Of a DNA stretch of 64,000 bases, positions 10,398 through 22,030 are shown one piece after another. The notes beneath the pieces were generated by a model. It saw nothing but the letters and a program-made list of their open reading frames with translations. It did no database searches and was not told where the DNA came from. Every line of letters starts with the position of its first letter. Positions within the stretch are counted from its first letter, which is position 1. The stretch spans positions 3,596,001 to 3,660,000 of the forward strand of contig JALGAS010000002.1 of assembly GCA_023078685.1 (NCBI GenBank), given 5' to 3'. Source of the stretch: Neopestalotiopsis rosae. Lineage: Eukaryota; Ascomycota; Sordariomycetes; Amphisphaeriales; Sporocadaceae. A program made the translations under genes and the position numbers.

Positions 10398-12832
10398 TAT
10401 TAGATGGGATTAGAAAACACACATGGTGATGTGATGTGGAATAGGTGCATAATTGGCGTTATCTTAAGACAAGGATAGGAAGACTTTCCCTGGGTCACCT
10501 CTATAGATGGGCTCGGGGCATTTGACTTGAAAAAGAATTACTGGCATTATCTCCTCCATGACACTTTCGGAACGATATGACGGCGATACATGTGACCGTC
10601 AAGAGACTACCAGCAGGGACAGGCCTACTTTGGTAGCTTCAGAGTGCGCGCGACACTGGGTTATAGCTGCAGACTTAGTGCAAAACAACAGCCATGATAT
10701 TCTCAACCGTTCTGCATTTCTGCGTGCACCTGGGATTGCAGGACTCCTAACGCCACCTTCCATTTCAATCGGGGATGATCTTGGTTTTCTTGCAGCGGTT
10801 TGACGGTCGGAATCTCTGCGATATATTATGGGATCCTGCGTTAAGCGGTGTCAACGACATTACCTGACAGCAGAGCCCGGAAATCCACCAATCTCTGCAC
10901 GCGGCAGGTCATTGAACTGGGGAAAATGCCTTGCAGCACGCGTCGCCGTCCACCTGTAAGTCAGGCTTAGCCTGCAGGTTAGAGTATTTCCAGATCTCAT
11001 GATCAGGGCGCTTCCCCCCAATTTTCACCGCACAGCAAGCATTGGTTCATCATGGCGTTCCGTGTGCGACTGGACGTACAGCCGGATCATCAGCCATTGT
11101 CCTGTCTTCCTGCAGGCCGCCGAACGAGGATGCTGTCAGAAAAAAAAGACGTTCCGCCACTGGGCTGGAACAACCACCTCGGTCGTTCAAGATCGAGGTT
11201 GCGTGGCTGTCTTCTCGTCCGATGATACAATACATTTCTGACATCTCTGTCCTTGAGTTTGAGGTTCGCAAATTGCCAAGTCCTCTACGCAGTCGTGGGC
11301 CTAACCATGCTGATAAGATCTCGGTCCGTTGTCCGAAGCGGTGGCCTCCGGTGTCTACACACCAGGCAGTCCTTTAGGAGAGTGCAAGCGAAGCATCGTC
11401 ACAGACCATACCGAGTCAAGCACCATGTCTGCTCATAGTAATGGATATCATGGATCTACGATTTTGCATTCGTCGCTTCGACCAATATTTCTTCTTTCCA
11501 ATCCTCGCTTGCTTGTAAGAGCGGTTTTTGGCGGTGACAAACTGGCCGCTCAGGTGTTCCGATCCAAACACGGTATAGTATCTAGTAACCTACATATATA
11601 CTAATCTCGGCAGACGAGAAGATTGCCAGATCGACAATCACAGGAGACGATAGTCCAGATGCTCCATCCGACAGAAGAAAAAAACACAGTCTCACGAATT
11701 GATCCTAGTCCCGATATGATGCAGTACCATTGGGGGCCTTCTAGATGACTATATGCTTCTATCGGCAAGTCGTTGCATAGCCTGAGAGTCACCACCCCTC
11801 TACAACCTCTACTGGGGAATCCATACAGCTCAGAGGAGAACCTTGGAAATCTCAAACCATGGCAGACCGCCAAACCGCCTACAACCGACCGCAACCACGT
11901 CCAGGCGAGTGCTGCATCTTCGCCTTTCCGGCACTGCGCTCTTGGGGAGAAGGGGGGTGCGTAGGTAGTGCGAAGTAAAAAGTTGCCTCTCGGTACGGCC
12001 CCACAATCCCATTCCTCAAAGAGGAAGCCTATAACCATCAGGTCCGACTGCTAAACAGTGGCGATGGTTACTTTTGTGCGGCTGCGGTGAGATGCCGCGT
12101 ATCTGAAGTACTTGAAAGAAAAAAAGTAAGGATATTTGACTAAACCGTCAAGCAGGGATGTCTTCATTTGGCCTGTGTAACCACAGCTTTATAACATAGG
12201 GGCAGGAACACGTTGAGGTGCATGTTGATGTCGCATTCCCGAAGGGGGACCCTTGTTCTTGACCGAGTGACTGGAGACCTCTTGTGGTGGTGGTGTTGAT
12301 CTGTACCGATGTCAGGTCAGGTCATGTTGGTAGTAAAAGGGCAGAGTCCCAGTGTTTCAGGATCAAAGTTTTGAGCCTTACAAATTGTCACTTTCACAAA
12401 AGAAACAGTGCTTTTTATGATATAGTGGCCGATTAGGCGACTGACCGCTCCCAACGACCATTTTATGCTACCGCCGAGCCAGAGATTGCAGAAACCAAAA
12501 AACAATTGCACTACGAAATAACCCCGAGCCCCCAAAAGCCCAAGCCGGAACGACTGCTATAATACCTGCTGAATACATCATTATCCCACGGGACGGAGCG
12601 AGCCCCCCAAGGCATTCCTTGACACATTTTGCTCATTCTCACCCTCCATCAGCACGGCACAGCCAACGCACGACATGCAGTCTTAGTTGTCAATGTATCT
12701 CGGACGCAACTAAAATCACATGCAGCACAGCCGTCGTTGATAGGTAGGAGATGATGATAGATGTACGTGGGAATATACAATTGTAGATTCTTCGGGACTT
12801 TGGGTGGCCATTTTCTTGTACATGAGGTTACT

Positions 12833-12860
<28 letters not shown>
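12833..12860 (+). repeat. Microsatellite (AGCC)7
   Basis: Seven uninterrupted AGCC units are followed by a degenerate copy. The repeat is non-coding, within the long gene-poor region. Confidence 0.95.
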
Positions 12861-12863
<3 letters not shown>

Positions 12864-15339
12864 AGCCTTTATTGCCTCTTTCCCTCTTGCGAATTTACAT
12901 ATCCCAGTTTCCGTCTGATCCCCGGCGTAGTCCGCGCACCATTGACAAGACGACGCGATCATTTGAGCTTACAATTACCTTTTTCAAACCACCATTAATG
13001 GTTTGACCGGAAGCATAAAAAGGCCCCTGTTACATTGTAAATCGTCATTATTCCTTGTTTGCAACCAACGCGGGGCAATGAGGGGCACCGCTGGTCGAAT
13101 TTCCAGCCGAGACTTTAAATTATTGAAGAAGAGAAGCTCGGCATTGAACCGCAACAGGCATAGTCAGCAATGTTCTTTCTTTTTGTGTCAGATATGATTA
13201 TCCCAGGCTGTCACCCATCGGACCCATGCGCGTGCCTTGGTCTCTGTAGCTCTGAAATTCCGAATTTTGGGCCAATGGAAAACTCCAAAATTCACAAAAT
13301 TCCCCAAAATGCCCCCCTGCCACGTTCTGGAATTTATCTGATTGATGCGCCTCCAAACCCAAAGCAGAAACAGACAGCCAGGCCAGGGTCGCTTCCAGCC
13401 GATGAAGAGAACCGAGCGACATGAGCCCTCTCTGCCCTGTGCTGCCTAGAGGGTCGATGTCGTCTTCTAAGTATGTAACCTAGGTGAGGTACCTACACTA
13501 GGTCCTTGCTTCTTGGTGGGTGTTACCTACTGCCGTAGCCGGAGGTATTGGAACGTGCCTTCACACACTTTTTCTTCCTCAACGTCCATCTTTCCCCAAC
13601 TTCGGAAATATACCCAAGTACATTACCTGTTAAATTCAAGATAAAAAAAAAAAGTTATTACAGCTTACGACAGCAATTTCAGAGAGAAAAGGACCATTGT
13701 CGAATCGCATTCGTCAAATTTCATCCCACCCCCTGGGACATTTTGACAACACATCATACATTTACACAAACGACGGCAAAATATGCCCGACCATTGCTGC
13801 AGTCCTGCCTGACATGACTCCGTCTCTGCCTTGGTCATAGGTAGGTATCTATTCCGGCACAACCGTTTTACGCCTTTGACGTGCGTACCTATCAACGATC
13901 CGTGGCGTTTTGCTCTTTTGATTTTTTTTAATTGCCTGCATCCAGACAGCTGCTTGCCCGCTTACCCCCCGCGCTGGTCAATGCCTCTTCTCGATCGAAA
14001 ACGTTTTCCGTCATTCATGCCAGCCGCCCACGATCAACCTGCTGCTGCTGCTCCGCTTGCATGCCTGCCTGCCTGCCTGACTGCCTACTACCTGCATTCC
14101 TCCCAACTTCCCGGCTCGTGGCATGGGCATGGGCATGAGCATTGGCATTGGCAAGGCATGGATAGGATAGGTTATAGCCATTAGGAAAATCCATCGCTGC
14201 TTTTGCTAACGGCTAGCGCCTCCGCGCTTGTTCTGGAGACTATCACCGACCGATCTAGGGCGCCTTGCCGACTATCTCTTCGGTATCCGTGTATGTCTAC
14301 CTACGATACTACCGTTCAAGGCACATAGTCCTTGTAAGAAGGGGGTGTGGAAAGGACAACGGCCGTTCCTCTCCAGGGTATGGACCTGAAGCTTGTCGAC
14401 CTGATCTAAACTCACTTTGGCCCCCCGAGTATACCCACCCAGTCAGAGAGCATAGGTAAGCCGCACGCCCTGGATCACGCTATTCGACAATGCAATACGG
14501 TTAGCATCCGTCAACGTCCCAGAAAAAAAAAAGTACACTCGACACAAAAAACTTGTAATTACGTACTTTTTGTCTATGGAGCCCTGCATATGAGTACAAT
14601 TCGTTCGTCCTCCGATCGTCCACTCTTTCTTTGCCAAAGCCGCCCAAGAAGGTAAGTTACCCCCGTCAGCCGGTGGGATATTTCCACATGTTGCACGCCT
14701 TTGCCGGTGGTCTCTATCCGGAGACTAAACGCACGCCTAACAATTGTCCGGAGGGCCATGTACTCTTGGCAAAATGATGACTTAATTATCCATGGATTAT
14801 CAAGACACGAAAAAATAATAATGACAAAATTCAAAAAATTGCTCGTTTTGCTTTCCACACTCCCCCTCCAACTACGGCGTATCCACCAGCACCATCCGAA
14901 AAGAGGAGCAGATGCGCCTTTCAGCATACTATGTATGCACGAGGAGATGAGCCGGTTCTCTCTATCCATCGATCGAGAACCAACACTGGGGTACCCAATG
15001 GATGTCGAGACGCCTGTGACTGGCGAGAACAACGGTCAAGGATCATCCTCCCTACGCTCGGCCAGGCTCTCATGTCTCCGCTGTGACCGTTGGTGTCCTC
15101 CATGCCGCGGTAAGAAGGTTGAAAACGGGTAAGTGACTGACAAGCACTAGGGCCCCGGACTAGAGCATCGTCACCCGTAGTCTCGTTTCCAGTCTGGATC
15201 CCTTCGACCATCCCCTTCGACCTTCATCGTTGCCATCGAGCGGGGTTGGCAATGTTCTTGACGAATGATGTCGTGGTCACTTATCCTCCTAGATGGAGAG
15301 AAGTCCTTCCTCGAGGGTCCAGGGTCCTCTCGGAACGGG

Positions 15340-15347
15340 TATAAATA
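15340..15347 (+). promoter_or_regulatory. TATA box (TATAAATA)
   Basis: A consensus TATAAATA lies 231 bp upstream of the ATG at 15579 and is followed by a C/A-rich leader. This suggests a transcript start near 15375 and a 5' UTR of about 200 nt. Confidence 0.65.
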
Positions 15348-15578
15348 GAGGTGAAATTTGAGGGATGGTGAGTTGAATTCTTCTTCTTTCCTCATCACTT
15401 TCAAGACTACACAGCACGAGCCTCATACTGCCTTCGAAAAATTATCTTTGAATCCCTTCTCAAGTTGCCCCATTGCACATACACTCGAGCCACCTTGAAC
15501 ATCCACTACACCATCTAGTGTCAAGCATACCCACTAGTATACAATCCAATCCTTCCTAGCACAGCACAGAAGAGCACA

Positions 15579-16261
15579 ATGGCATCCTACTCTACACAAT
15601 ACTACGCTACCGCTGTACCCATCCCTACCAAGGGTGAGCAGTACCCTTCGTACTACCACAGCGGTGGAAGTGCCTACTCTGTATCTCCTCCAGAGGATCA
15701 TGACGCCTCAGTAACTTCTGGTGTCCCGTCCTATGGAAACAGCTACTCTGTTGGCGATTCCACCTATGATGGCAGCACCAGCGGCGATTGGGAGAGCTCA
15801 GTCTCTGCCAGTGGTGTAGACTTTAATGACTACATTCACGACCGCTTTGCTGAGTCTTTTGACCCAATCCCGCTTGACCGCAGCTTGGCTATGCAGGCAC
15901 AGACGTAAGTATCTTTAATTCCCGAGCCGATAATGCAGGGGCATCAAGTGCTAATTCATGTATAGATCTGGACAGCTGAACAACAAGCACCGAGAGCTAC
16001 TCGAGCTGCAGGCGAAAGCCCAGGCTCGCCTTGCCAAGTCGCGTGCTCGCTTCGCTGAGGGTGTGCAGGACGCACAGGAAGTTCATGCCAACTTGGAGTG
16101 GACGTCAAAGAAGGTCTCGTAAGTAGAACGGGTTATAAAGAACAATTGACGACAATCAATTCACTAACGATTTCTATAGGTCAATGAAGAGCAAGGCTTC
16201 GCGGAAACACTCCAAGGAGTACAAGAAGGCTCGCGAGAGATACCCATCGCCCGAGTTTTAA
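15579..16261 (+). CDS. Small Tyr/Ser-rich coiled-coil protein, unknown
   Basis: 186 aa from three exons: 15579-15904, 15966-16118 and 16180-16261. The joins are in phase and the introns are 61 nt each. The first 95 residues are rich in Tyr, Ser and Gly and look disordered. From about residue 105 there is a charged helix of QLNNKHRELLELQAKAQ type with heptad-like Leu/Ala spacing, then a basic tail ending in YPSPEF. I recognise the pattern as a fungal conserved unknown and do not assign a function. A good TATA box and compact introns suggest a well-expressed gene. The 5 kb of empty DNA upstream is unusual for such a small protein. Confidence 0.8.
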
Positions 16262-17608
16262 GGTTGCATGATGTTTTGAGCCGCATGCAAGCAATTGCAT
16301 TCGAAACTCACCTTACCCACTTCTCGATACCCATGTCCTTACCACATTATTTTTTAGCGGATCTTCATTTTCGGCGTTTTCTGGGGTAGTGGAGGGGATG
16401 GGAGGGGACAAGTTCTCAGATCTGTCGCTCCTCCGTCACATTTATCTACACGCCCTCCCCTGCCATGACCGGGGGTTTCTGCATGTATTCTTTCATCACA
16501 GTTGACGTTGAAAAAAACAAGCGCGCGGCAATCGCGAGCGCCCATCTCCTCGCTGCTTTACCTTTGGGCAGAAGTGGATGGATGGTGCGGGTGTGTGTGT
16601 GGACTGGGCGGGCGTTCCTGCGTCGGATGGGCAAGCGAACAGTGGGTTCCCCACGCTGACGCAAAAGATGGGAGAGGGCACCGAGCAGGGGGGCCGCCTC
16701 GAGATGTTTATGACTTATGATTGGATGAGAGAGGAGATTCAAGGTACACCATTTCTCAAAAAGTAGTACTCCATCGTATCTAGCAGGGGACGGGGGATCC
16801 ACGCACAAAGCGGGCAACCGGTGTGGTGACTAGGCGGGCAGGGCTGCAGAATATGCAAGCAGCGGCCTTGGGCATCACAGGTACAGGTACCATGGTCTCG
16901 GTAGATATGCCGATGCTGAAAAACGGAGGGTCGTCCTAGGGGCACACTCGGGGCAATAGACACGGAGCAACAATGATGTGGATGGAGAAGGTGTAAATAG
17001 TTTCACCCCCTCAGACGGCCTTAAGCCGTTTTAGGACCTGGGATATTGCTCCTTTGGCACTTGCGCTCTGGGTAGCGCAGGGTTGACGGGCCCCTGGAGG
17101 GGGTGTGGCGGTAGAACTGGGTATTTCTTCTGTTCTTCTTCCTTGTTCCGGCACATGAAGCTGGACGTATAATAGCTCTCCTAGCGTAATGGTACAAAAA
17201 ATTCCGTTTCTGACGACGGTAACCCATATGTGTGTGTGGTGTCGCGTAAACGCGGTGCTTGAGACCCAATGGGGCTCGGCAAGACGCGCCAGTACCCTAT
17301 ATAAGAAGGGCTTGCCCCGCTAGCAGTATCGTGTTGTTCGTCCTCTCGCTCTGTGCCAAGGTGGGTTGGGCCTGGTCGATGTGATGTTCCGGGGTGTCAC
17401 GTGATGAGGACCAATCCAAGACTTTGTTTGGCCCTTGTATGTCTGTCGTTGTGAGGTGAGTCTGGATCCATGCATAGCGTACGCGAGCCGCCATGCTTGA
17501 GGGAGTCTAGAGCTCTTCAATACATAGGCAGGCGTGTTTTGTGGACCTGACCTGTCAAAGTCGAAAGATTTCTGCGTGTTGGTGGTCGATTCGAACCTGG
17601 GCGCATAC
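16262..17608. other. Convergent intergenic region
   Basis: About 1.35 kb between convergent genes. GC-rich blocks with short runs are seen, but no coding signal. Confidence 0.5.
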
Positions 17609-18256
17609 CTATGCGACAACCGAAGCAGTCTCCTGCTGGCTCGTTCCAGCCTGTAAGCTTTCCCACCGAGCCTTTGACTCCTCCCAGCTAAGCCAGTCAT
17701 TGTTCAAAGGTTCGAGTCCATTTTGCTTCTCCAGCTTCTCCCACGGGTTCATGTTGGCAGTGGGATCATAATAGTCTTCCCACCAGGGTTGACCTCCACC
17801 GCGGCGCCGGTCGCCTCCAGCGTGACGAGGACCGCGACGATCGCCCTGTCCGACGACGTGGGGAGCCTCAGGACCAGAAGCTTCCGTTGACCCGACGATA
17901 CTATCAATGGTGGCCTGGATGGCGGCATCACCGGGGGTGGGGGCTGTCTCGACGGATGCGGCCGGGCGCGAAGTGTCCAAATATTGGGGTTCGGGGTCGT
18001 CATCGTCATCCTCGAGCGAAATCTCGTTGTCGTTGTGCTTGAGCAGCGGCTGCGGCGCCGAGGGTGGTGGCTGGGATTGTTGCGGTCGCGCCGACCTGAT
18101 GCCTAGCGGCATCGCGTTGGCTCCCTTGCCGTGGTCGACGGGCGAGGAGGGGCCGCCGACAAAGGAGTCGGTGTTGCTGTTGAACTTGCGCCGCTTTGCG
18201 CCGAAGCTCGAGAAGCCCATGGCGGCGGCCATAGCGTCTGTGTTGTCGTCGTCCAT
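17609..18256 (-). CDS. Conserved nuclear-type protein, unknown function
   Basis: 215 aa, one exon. The N-terminus reads MDDDNTDAMAAAMGFSSFG followed by a basic KRRKF (possible nuclear localisation signal). The middle is low complexity, with an acidic run (EDDDDDPE) and then an Arg/Gly patch (GGDRRRGGG) resembling RGG boxes. The C-terminal block is better ordered: PWWEDYYDPTANMNPWEKLE and a short Trp/Glu helix. The start and end blocks look like a conserved filamentous-fungal family, and the acidic, RGG and Trp motifs suggest a nucleic-acid-associated role. That is inference only. It is divergent from the gene at 19280. Confidence 0.75.
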   Translation of the reverse strand: MDDDNTDAMAAAMGFSSFGAKRRKFNSNTDSFVGGPSSPVDHGKGANAMPLGIRSARPQQSQPPPSAPQPLLKHNDNEISLEDDDDDPEPQYLDTSRPAASVETAPTPGDAAIQATIDSIVGSTEASGPEAPHVVGQGDRRGPRHAGGDRRRGGGQPWWEDYYDPTANMNPWEKLEKQNGLEPLNNDWLSWEESKARWESLQAGTSQQETASVVA

Positions 18257-19279
18257 GATGCAGAAGGATAGAGAGAGGGAAGCTTCTGCGAAGAAAATGC
18301 GTCGTGGTCGAATCGCGATACGGGAATTCTGTGTGGATTTCGGAGTCGCAAATTGCCACTTGAGCTCCGAGTGTTGTGGTTGGAGTTGAGAAGAAATCGG
18401 AGCAAGAAGAATTTCGGACCTTCTGGGAAACTGCCGGTGGGGGAAACGGCCGATTCAAGGAGAGCTGGAGGTACCGTACTGGGAGACGGGTTGCGATTGC
18501 TGGCGACCTGGGGGCGGGGCGAGTTTTGGGTACATTGGGTACCTCGTGATTCTTTCCCGCCTTTGTGTGCTACTGCACCCGGCTGGCGCAATTGAGCATG
18601 GAGAGCGTAATCAGATTCGTCGCAGTATATGGCTAGCAGCTCTAGCAGCTAACTCTTCACAGCACAATAAGAAATACATGTACTATTCAATGGCTGTCGC
18701 AAAGCGTTGCGCAATTGCTACCAAGCATCTCTCAGATCTCTAGGCGGTGAAGCAGCGGCAGGGAAGATGCATATATAGTTGTCAATTAGCACAGTTGCAC
18801 ACTGTCTCCGTCAACTATGCTAGCCTATCAGAGCTAATCATAGGGGCATGAATTAAGGCTCTGGAGCCCAGTAGTTCACAATCATGCAGACACATTTGGC
18901 ATGTTGCAGAGGTTGCTTTGATTCACTATACATTGATGGCATTCACTAAACGTTTCTTTTGGACCCTGATTTATTCTCTATCAAAGCTCTGACACCTCCG
19001 TCATATATACGTAGCTGTTGGCAGGTCCAAGCTGCCAATCTCTCTTTGGTCAATAGCTCTGCTGCAAGTGCCGGAAGCTCCACCATCCGAGACTGGGATG
19101 TAGTGCAACCGTAGCCTCCCATTCTACTTCAAAACAATTCAATACTCCGTTCACGCTGCCATTATTTTGTAGCTTCATCATCATACCAACCAAATTTCTC
19201 AAATTTCTCAACCAAGTCACGTGTCTATATCTCAGAGCCATCAAGCCTTGACAGGATAATATCTGGTTCTGTTTGCAAA
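18257..19279. other. Divergent intergenic region
   Basis: About 1.0 kb between divergent genes. No coding or RNA signal recognised. Confidence 0.5.
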
Positions 19280-19873
19280 ATGGCCTCCAGCGAAGAGATC
19301 ACGCTCTGCACTCCGTCAAAATATGGCAGAGAAATAAAAGGAGAAAGTTCAAAGAAGCCCACCACGCCCGATGCCGACTTCTTCTACCGCTCATGGTCGG
19401 TGGGCCATTCCACGTTATCCATGTGGAAGTCTGCAAAGAATGTCAGAATCACCTATAAGCCTATCGAAGAGGGCAAAACCTTTGATGACCTGGTTGAGTA
19501 CGAGAAGGGTGCCAAGCTTAAGAACGTCAAGGGCATCGACACGGTAAAGGGGCCGGGAGACTTTCTCTGGCGCGGCAAGGGCCTGCTGAAGCCCATCACA
19601 TCGAAATGGGAGGTGCTAGGTTGGGGTCTGGGCCAGCAATTGGCCAGTGGGGATGTCGAGCGCTGGATGGTCATTTGGTTTGCTCCAACTCTCTTTACTG
19701 CAGAGGGCGTCGACATTCTCACCGACCGCAGAGAAGGCTTGACGGAGAAGACGCTCTCGGACATCAGGACTCAGCTCACTGGCATGAAGGAGTGCACGAA
19801 ATTGGTTGAGCTTGTTGAGAAGAACCTGTTCAAGGTTGATGTTGAGCTGCCATGGAAGGAAACCAGTGCTTAG
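19280..19873 (+). CDS. Conserved fungal protein, lipocalin-like, unknown
   Basis: 197 aa, one exon. The pattern FFYRSWSVGHSTLSMWKSA, then KNVRITYKPI, a DDLVEYEKG strand, VKGIDTV, DFLWRGKGLLK, WEVLGWG and WMVIWFAPTLFTAEGVDI is a run of amphipathic beta strands with conserved Trp/Gly. It ends in two helices. This resembles a widespread family of uncharacterised fungal small-ligand-type beta-barrel proteins. No signal peptide, so probably cytosolic. No catalytic residues can be named. The whole frame is intact and of normal family length. Confidence 0.78.
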   Translation: MASSEEITLCTPSKYGREIKGESSKKPTTPDADFFYRSWSVGHSTLSMWKSAKNVRITYKPIEEGKTFDDLVEYEKGAKLKNVKGIDTVKGPGDFLWRGKGLLKPITSKWEVLGWGLGQQLASGDVERWMVIWFAPTLFTAEGVDILTDRREGLTEKTLSDIRTQLTGMKECTKLVELVEKNLFKVDVELPWKETSA

Positions 19874-20457
19874 GAGTCCACACGACAATACGACTTGATA
19901 CGACTTGACTAAAAGCATCAACAAGGGATCACGGGCGATAAATGTCGATGGAAGAAGGGCGGAGACTCGCTTTCGCAGACGGAACATTATAAGGAGGCAG
20001 CAACATTCGCATGCCAGCTCTTCAACGCCATGGAAACTGATGAGGAAGGTACAGGAGCAACGGCAGTCAGGGAGTGATCGGGGAGGTTCGGGGTTGCATT
20101 AATCAGGGGAGGAAGCAGACGAACGCCAAAAGTACAAAATGTCGGCACAGATATCTCGATGTCTAATCGTGGCATATACATGTCGCCGAATCGACCATAG
20201 CGACGCAGGATCTCGCCAAAGCATAATCAATTAGATACCCCATGCTAAGCTCTTTTATTCCAATGTTTGTTCTACTGTGAATTGTTTGATTGGGACTGAT
20301 AATTTCATCATGGATTTTGTGGATCGATCTTGATCGCTTGGGATGATTTATAAGTGTATTATGAGTTTCTACAGTGACATTTGACTGATCAAAGATGGGG
20401 TCCAGTTGGCCTCTCATGAGGGTTCGTCTCTGCTGACTTCATGTATCAAATTACTAT
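19874..20457. other. Convergent 3' intergenic region
   Basis: 584 bp between convergent genes, AT-rich towards 20200-20400. Probably the two 3' UTRs. Nothing else seen. Confidence 0.5.
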
Positions 20458-21636
20458 CTATGGTCTTTGTGTTGTACGATCGTGATCATGCTCGTGGCCA
20501 CGGTCGTGATCACGTTGGTGGTGCCGGCTCTCGCTCTTCTCGCGGTGTGAGGTTCTGTGGGGACTTCTGCGACGATGGTGGTGATGTCGATGTCGGTGCC
20601 GGTGCCGTCTCTCTTGGTCGTGCTCTTCATGGCGCCTTGTGTCTTGGTCCAGACTAAAACCTTCCAGACCATCACTCGCATCGCCCTCGTCATCGTCTCG
20701 GCGCCGTCTTCTCTTCTCACTCCTCCTTTCTTCTCGTCGCAATCTCCTCAGCTCCTTTTCTCGTTCTTCGTTCGCACTACGTCTTTCTTTCTCAACTTGC
20801 CTCGCCTTGGCCGCACCTCGTTTCATCATTGCCAGCGGATCGCTCGCCTCTATCCTTGCAGCATCTCGATCCTTTCGTCCCGGATCTGGTCTGCCAAAAG
20901 CGTCGGTTCCATCGGGGACCTTTACGTCACGGCCAGCTGTATCTTGGTCCCGCGTGGAAGAGGTCGGCGCGTACCATGGGCCGGTTGCTGCAGCCTGAGG
21001 TCCGGCTGCGCTGGAGAAGCGCATCCTGTACTGATCCTCATACTCGCGCTTTTTACGTTCCTTTTCGGCTTCTGCCTCTGGATTCTTGCGCTTGTCCGGC
21101 ATCGACGAGGTGGCTTCGCCAAAGAGGTCAATGTGTCCCGATGCGTCGGTCAGGGGTGCATCACTGCTCTTGTAAGGCTTCATCGCACCTGTCCCTTCCG
21201 TGTCATCGCCGCGTGGCCTTGTCGGTCCCGAAACCATTTCCCTAGCGACGCGCATCTCGAAATCGGTGTCATCCTCGCCGTGGCGCTTACGCTTCTTGCG
21301 CTCGCGGCCATCATAGCGTCCGTCGCCATCACGTTCCCGGTGCCGGTCATGGCGAGTGTGGTCGCCATCATTCGTAGCACCCTGGCTATCTCTGGACGGC
21401 TCTAGTGGAGGCGGCGCTTCGCCTCGGAGTATGGCAAGTCGTCGCGCGCCATCTTCCTCCTGTTGCCGTTCCTCCTCGGCGAGCTCACGCTCACGGGCGG
21501 CTGCCTCGTCGCGCCGGACCCGCGCGATGTTATCGCTGTTGTACACGTTCCATGACTTTTTACCCAAAAGATGGCTGCAGAATTCAGATTAGTATTATTT
21601 CTTGGAACAATAAGTGGATGAGACTTACAGTGGCAT
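20458..21636 (-). CDS. LENG1/Cir_N-domain splicing-associated protein
   Basis: 374 aa. The true start is a tiny first exon at 21636-21629 (8 coding bases), spliced by a 54-nt intron (21575-21628) to the large exon 21574-20458. The join gives MPLHLLGKKSWNVYN, the expected beginning of this family. The Cir_N domain follows (DNIARVRRDEAAARE), found in CIR, Cwc25 and LENG1 proteins that associate with spliceosomes. The middle is charged and has a conserved WYAPT motif and a DPLAMMKRGAAKARQVEKER block. The last 100 residues are Arg/His/Asp-rich with many RH, HD and RRRSP dipeptides, like an RS-type tail. Likely nuclear. It is convergent with the gene at 19280 and in tandem with the F-box gene. Confidence 0.87.
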
Positions 21637-22030
21637 TATGGATAATAAAGAAAACTGATAAAGACAATTGGTTCAAAAGTCGAGCTTGATGATCTCTTTG
21701 TAGTTGAATGGAGCCTTGGAGGGGCAGGAGCTTGACACTTAAAAGAAACAGTGCCAGACACATGGCAATAAGGTCAACCGCACTGTGCTTTGTGCATAAA
21801 TTCGGGAGCGAATTTCTCAAGCATTCTAGTTCTTCATCAAAACATCATCGATCATTTTCTCATATGCTCATTATATTATTGTCCACTTTAAGTATACATC
21901 GATTCTAACATTGAAAGTCGTAATCAAGAATTTATATTATCAATCAACATTACTTGAACCTACCTTGGACAAGGAAAATGAAAGTGACTACCGGCGATGC
22001 TAAATTATTCTCACTTAGTCCAGCCTCAAA
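21637..22030. other. Intergenic region, LENG1-like to F-box gene
   Basis: 394 bp, AT-rich. It holds the F-box gene 3' end and the LENG1-like promoter. No motif called. Confidence 0.5.

Larger units (their letters stand above)
10398..15578. other. 5.2 kb gene-poor region with repeats
   Basis: No open frame here has family resemblance or a workable exon chain. The region holds an AGCC microsatellite (12833-12860), a TGCC-type run near 14061-14090, degenerate GGCATG units near 14119-14160, short A tracts and pyrimidine-rich stretches. The last part is the promoter and leader of the gene at 15579. A long untranslated RNA is possible but cannot be shown. Confidence 0.55.

Noticed and set aside
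11601..12038. 145-codon minus-strand frame in the gene-poor region
   Set aside because: No domain, no supporting exon chain, and Cys/Trp/Gly-rich chance composition.
15060..15130. Cys-rich CLRCDRWCPPC peptide in a plus frame, reminiscent of a zinc cluster
   Set aside because: Spacing does not fit CX2CX6C, and there is no downstream regulator domain; it precedes the TATA box of the gene at 15579.
17580..17720. TTCGAAC/GGTTCGAGTCC strings resembling a tRNA B box
   Set aside because: No matching A box, acceptor stem or anticodon arm. One copy lies inside the coding sequence at 17609-18256.
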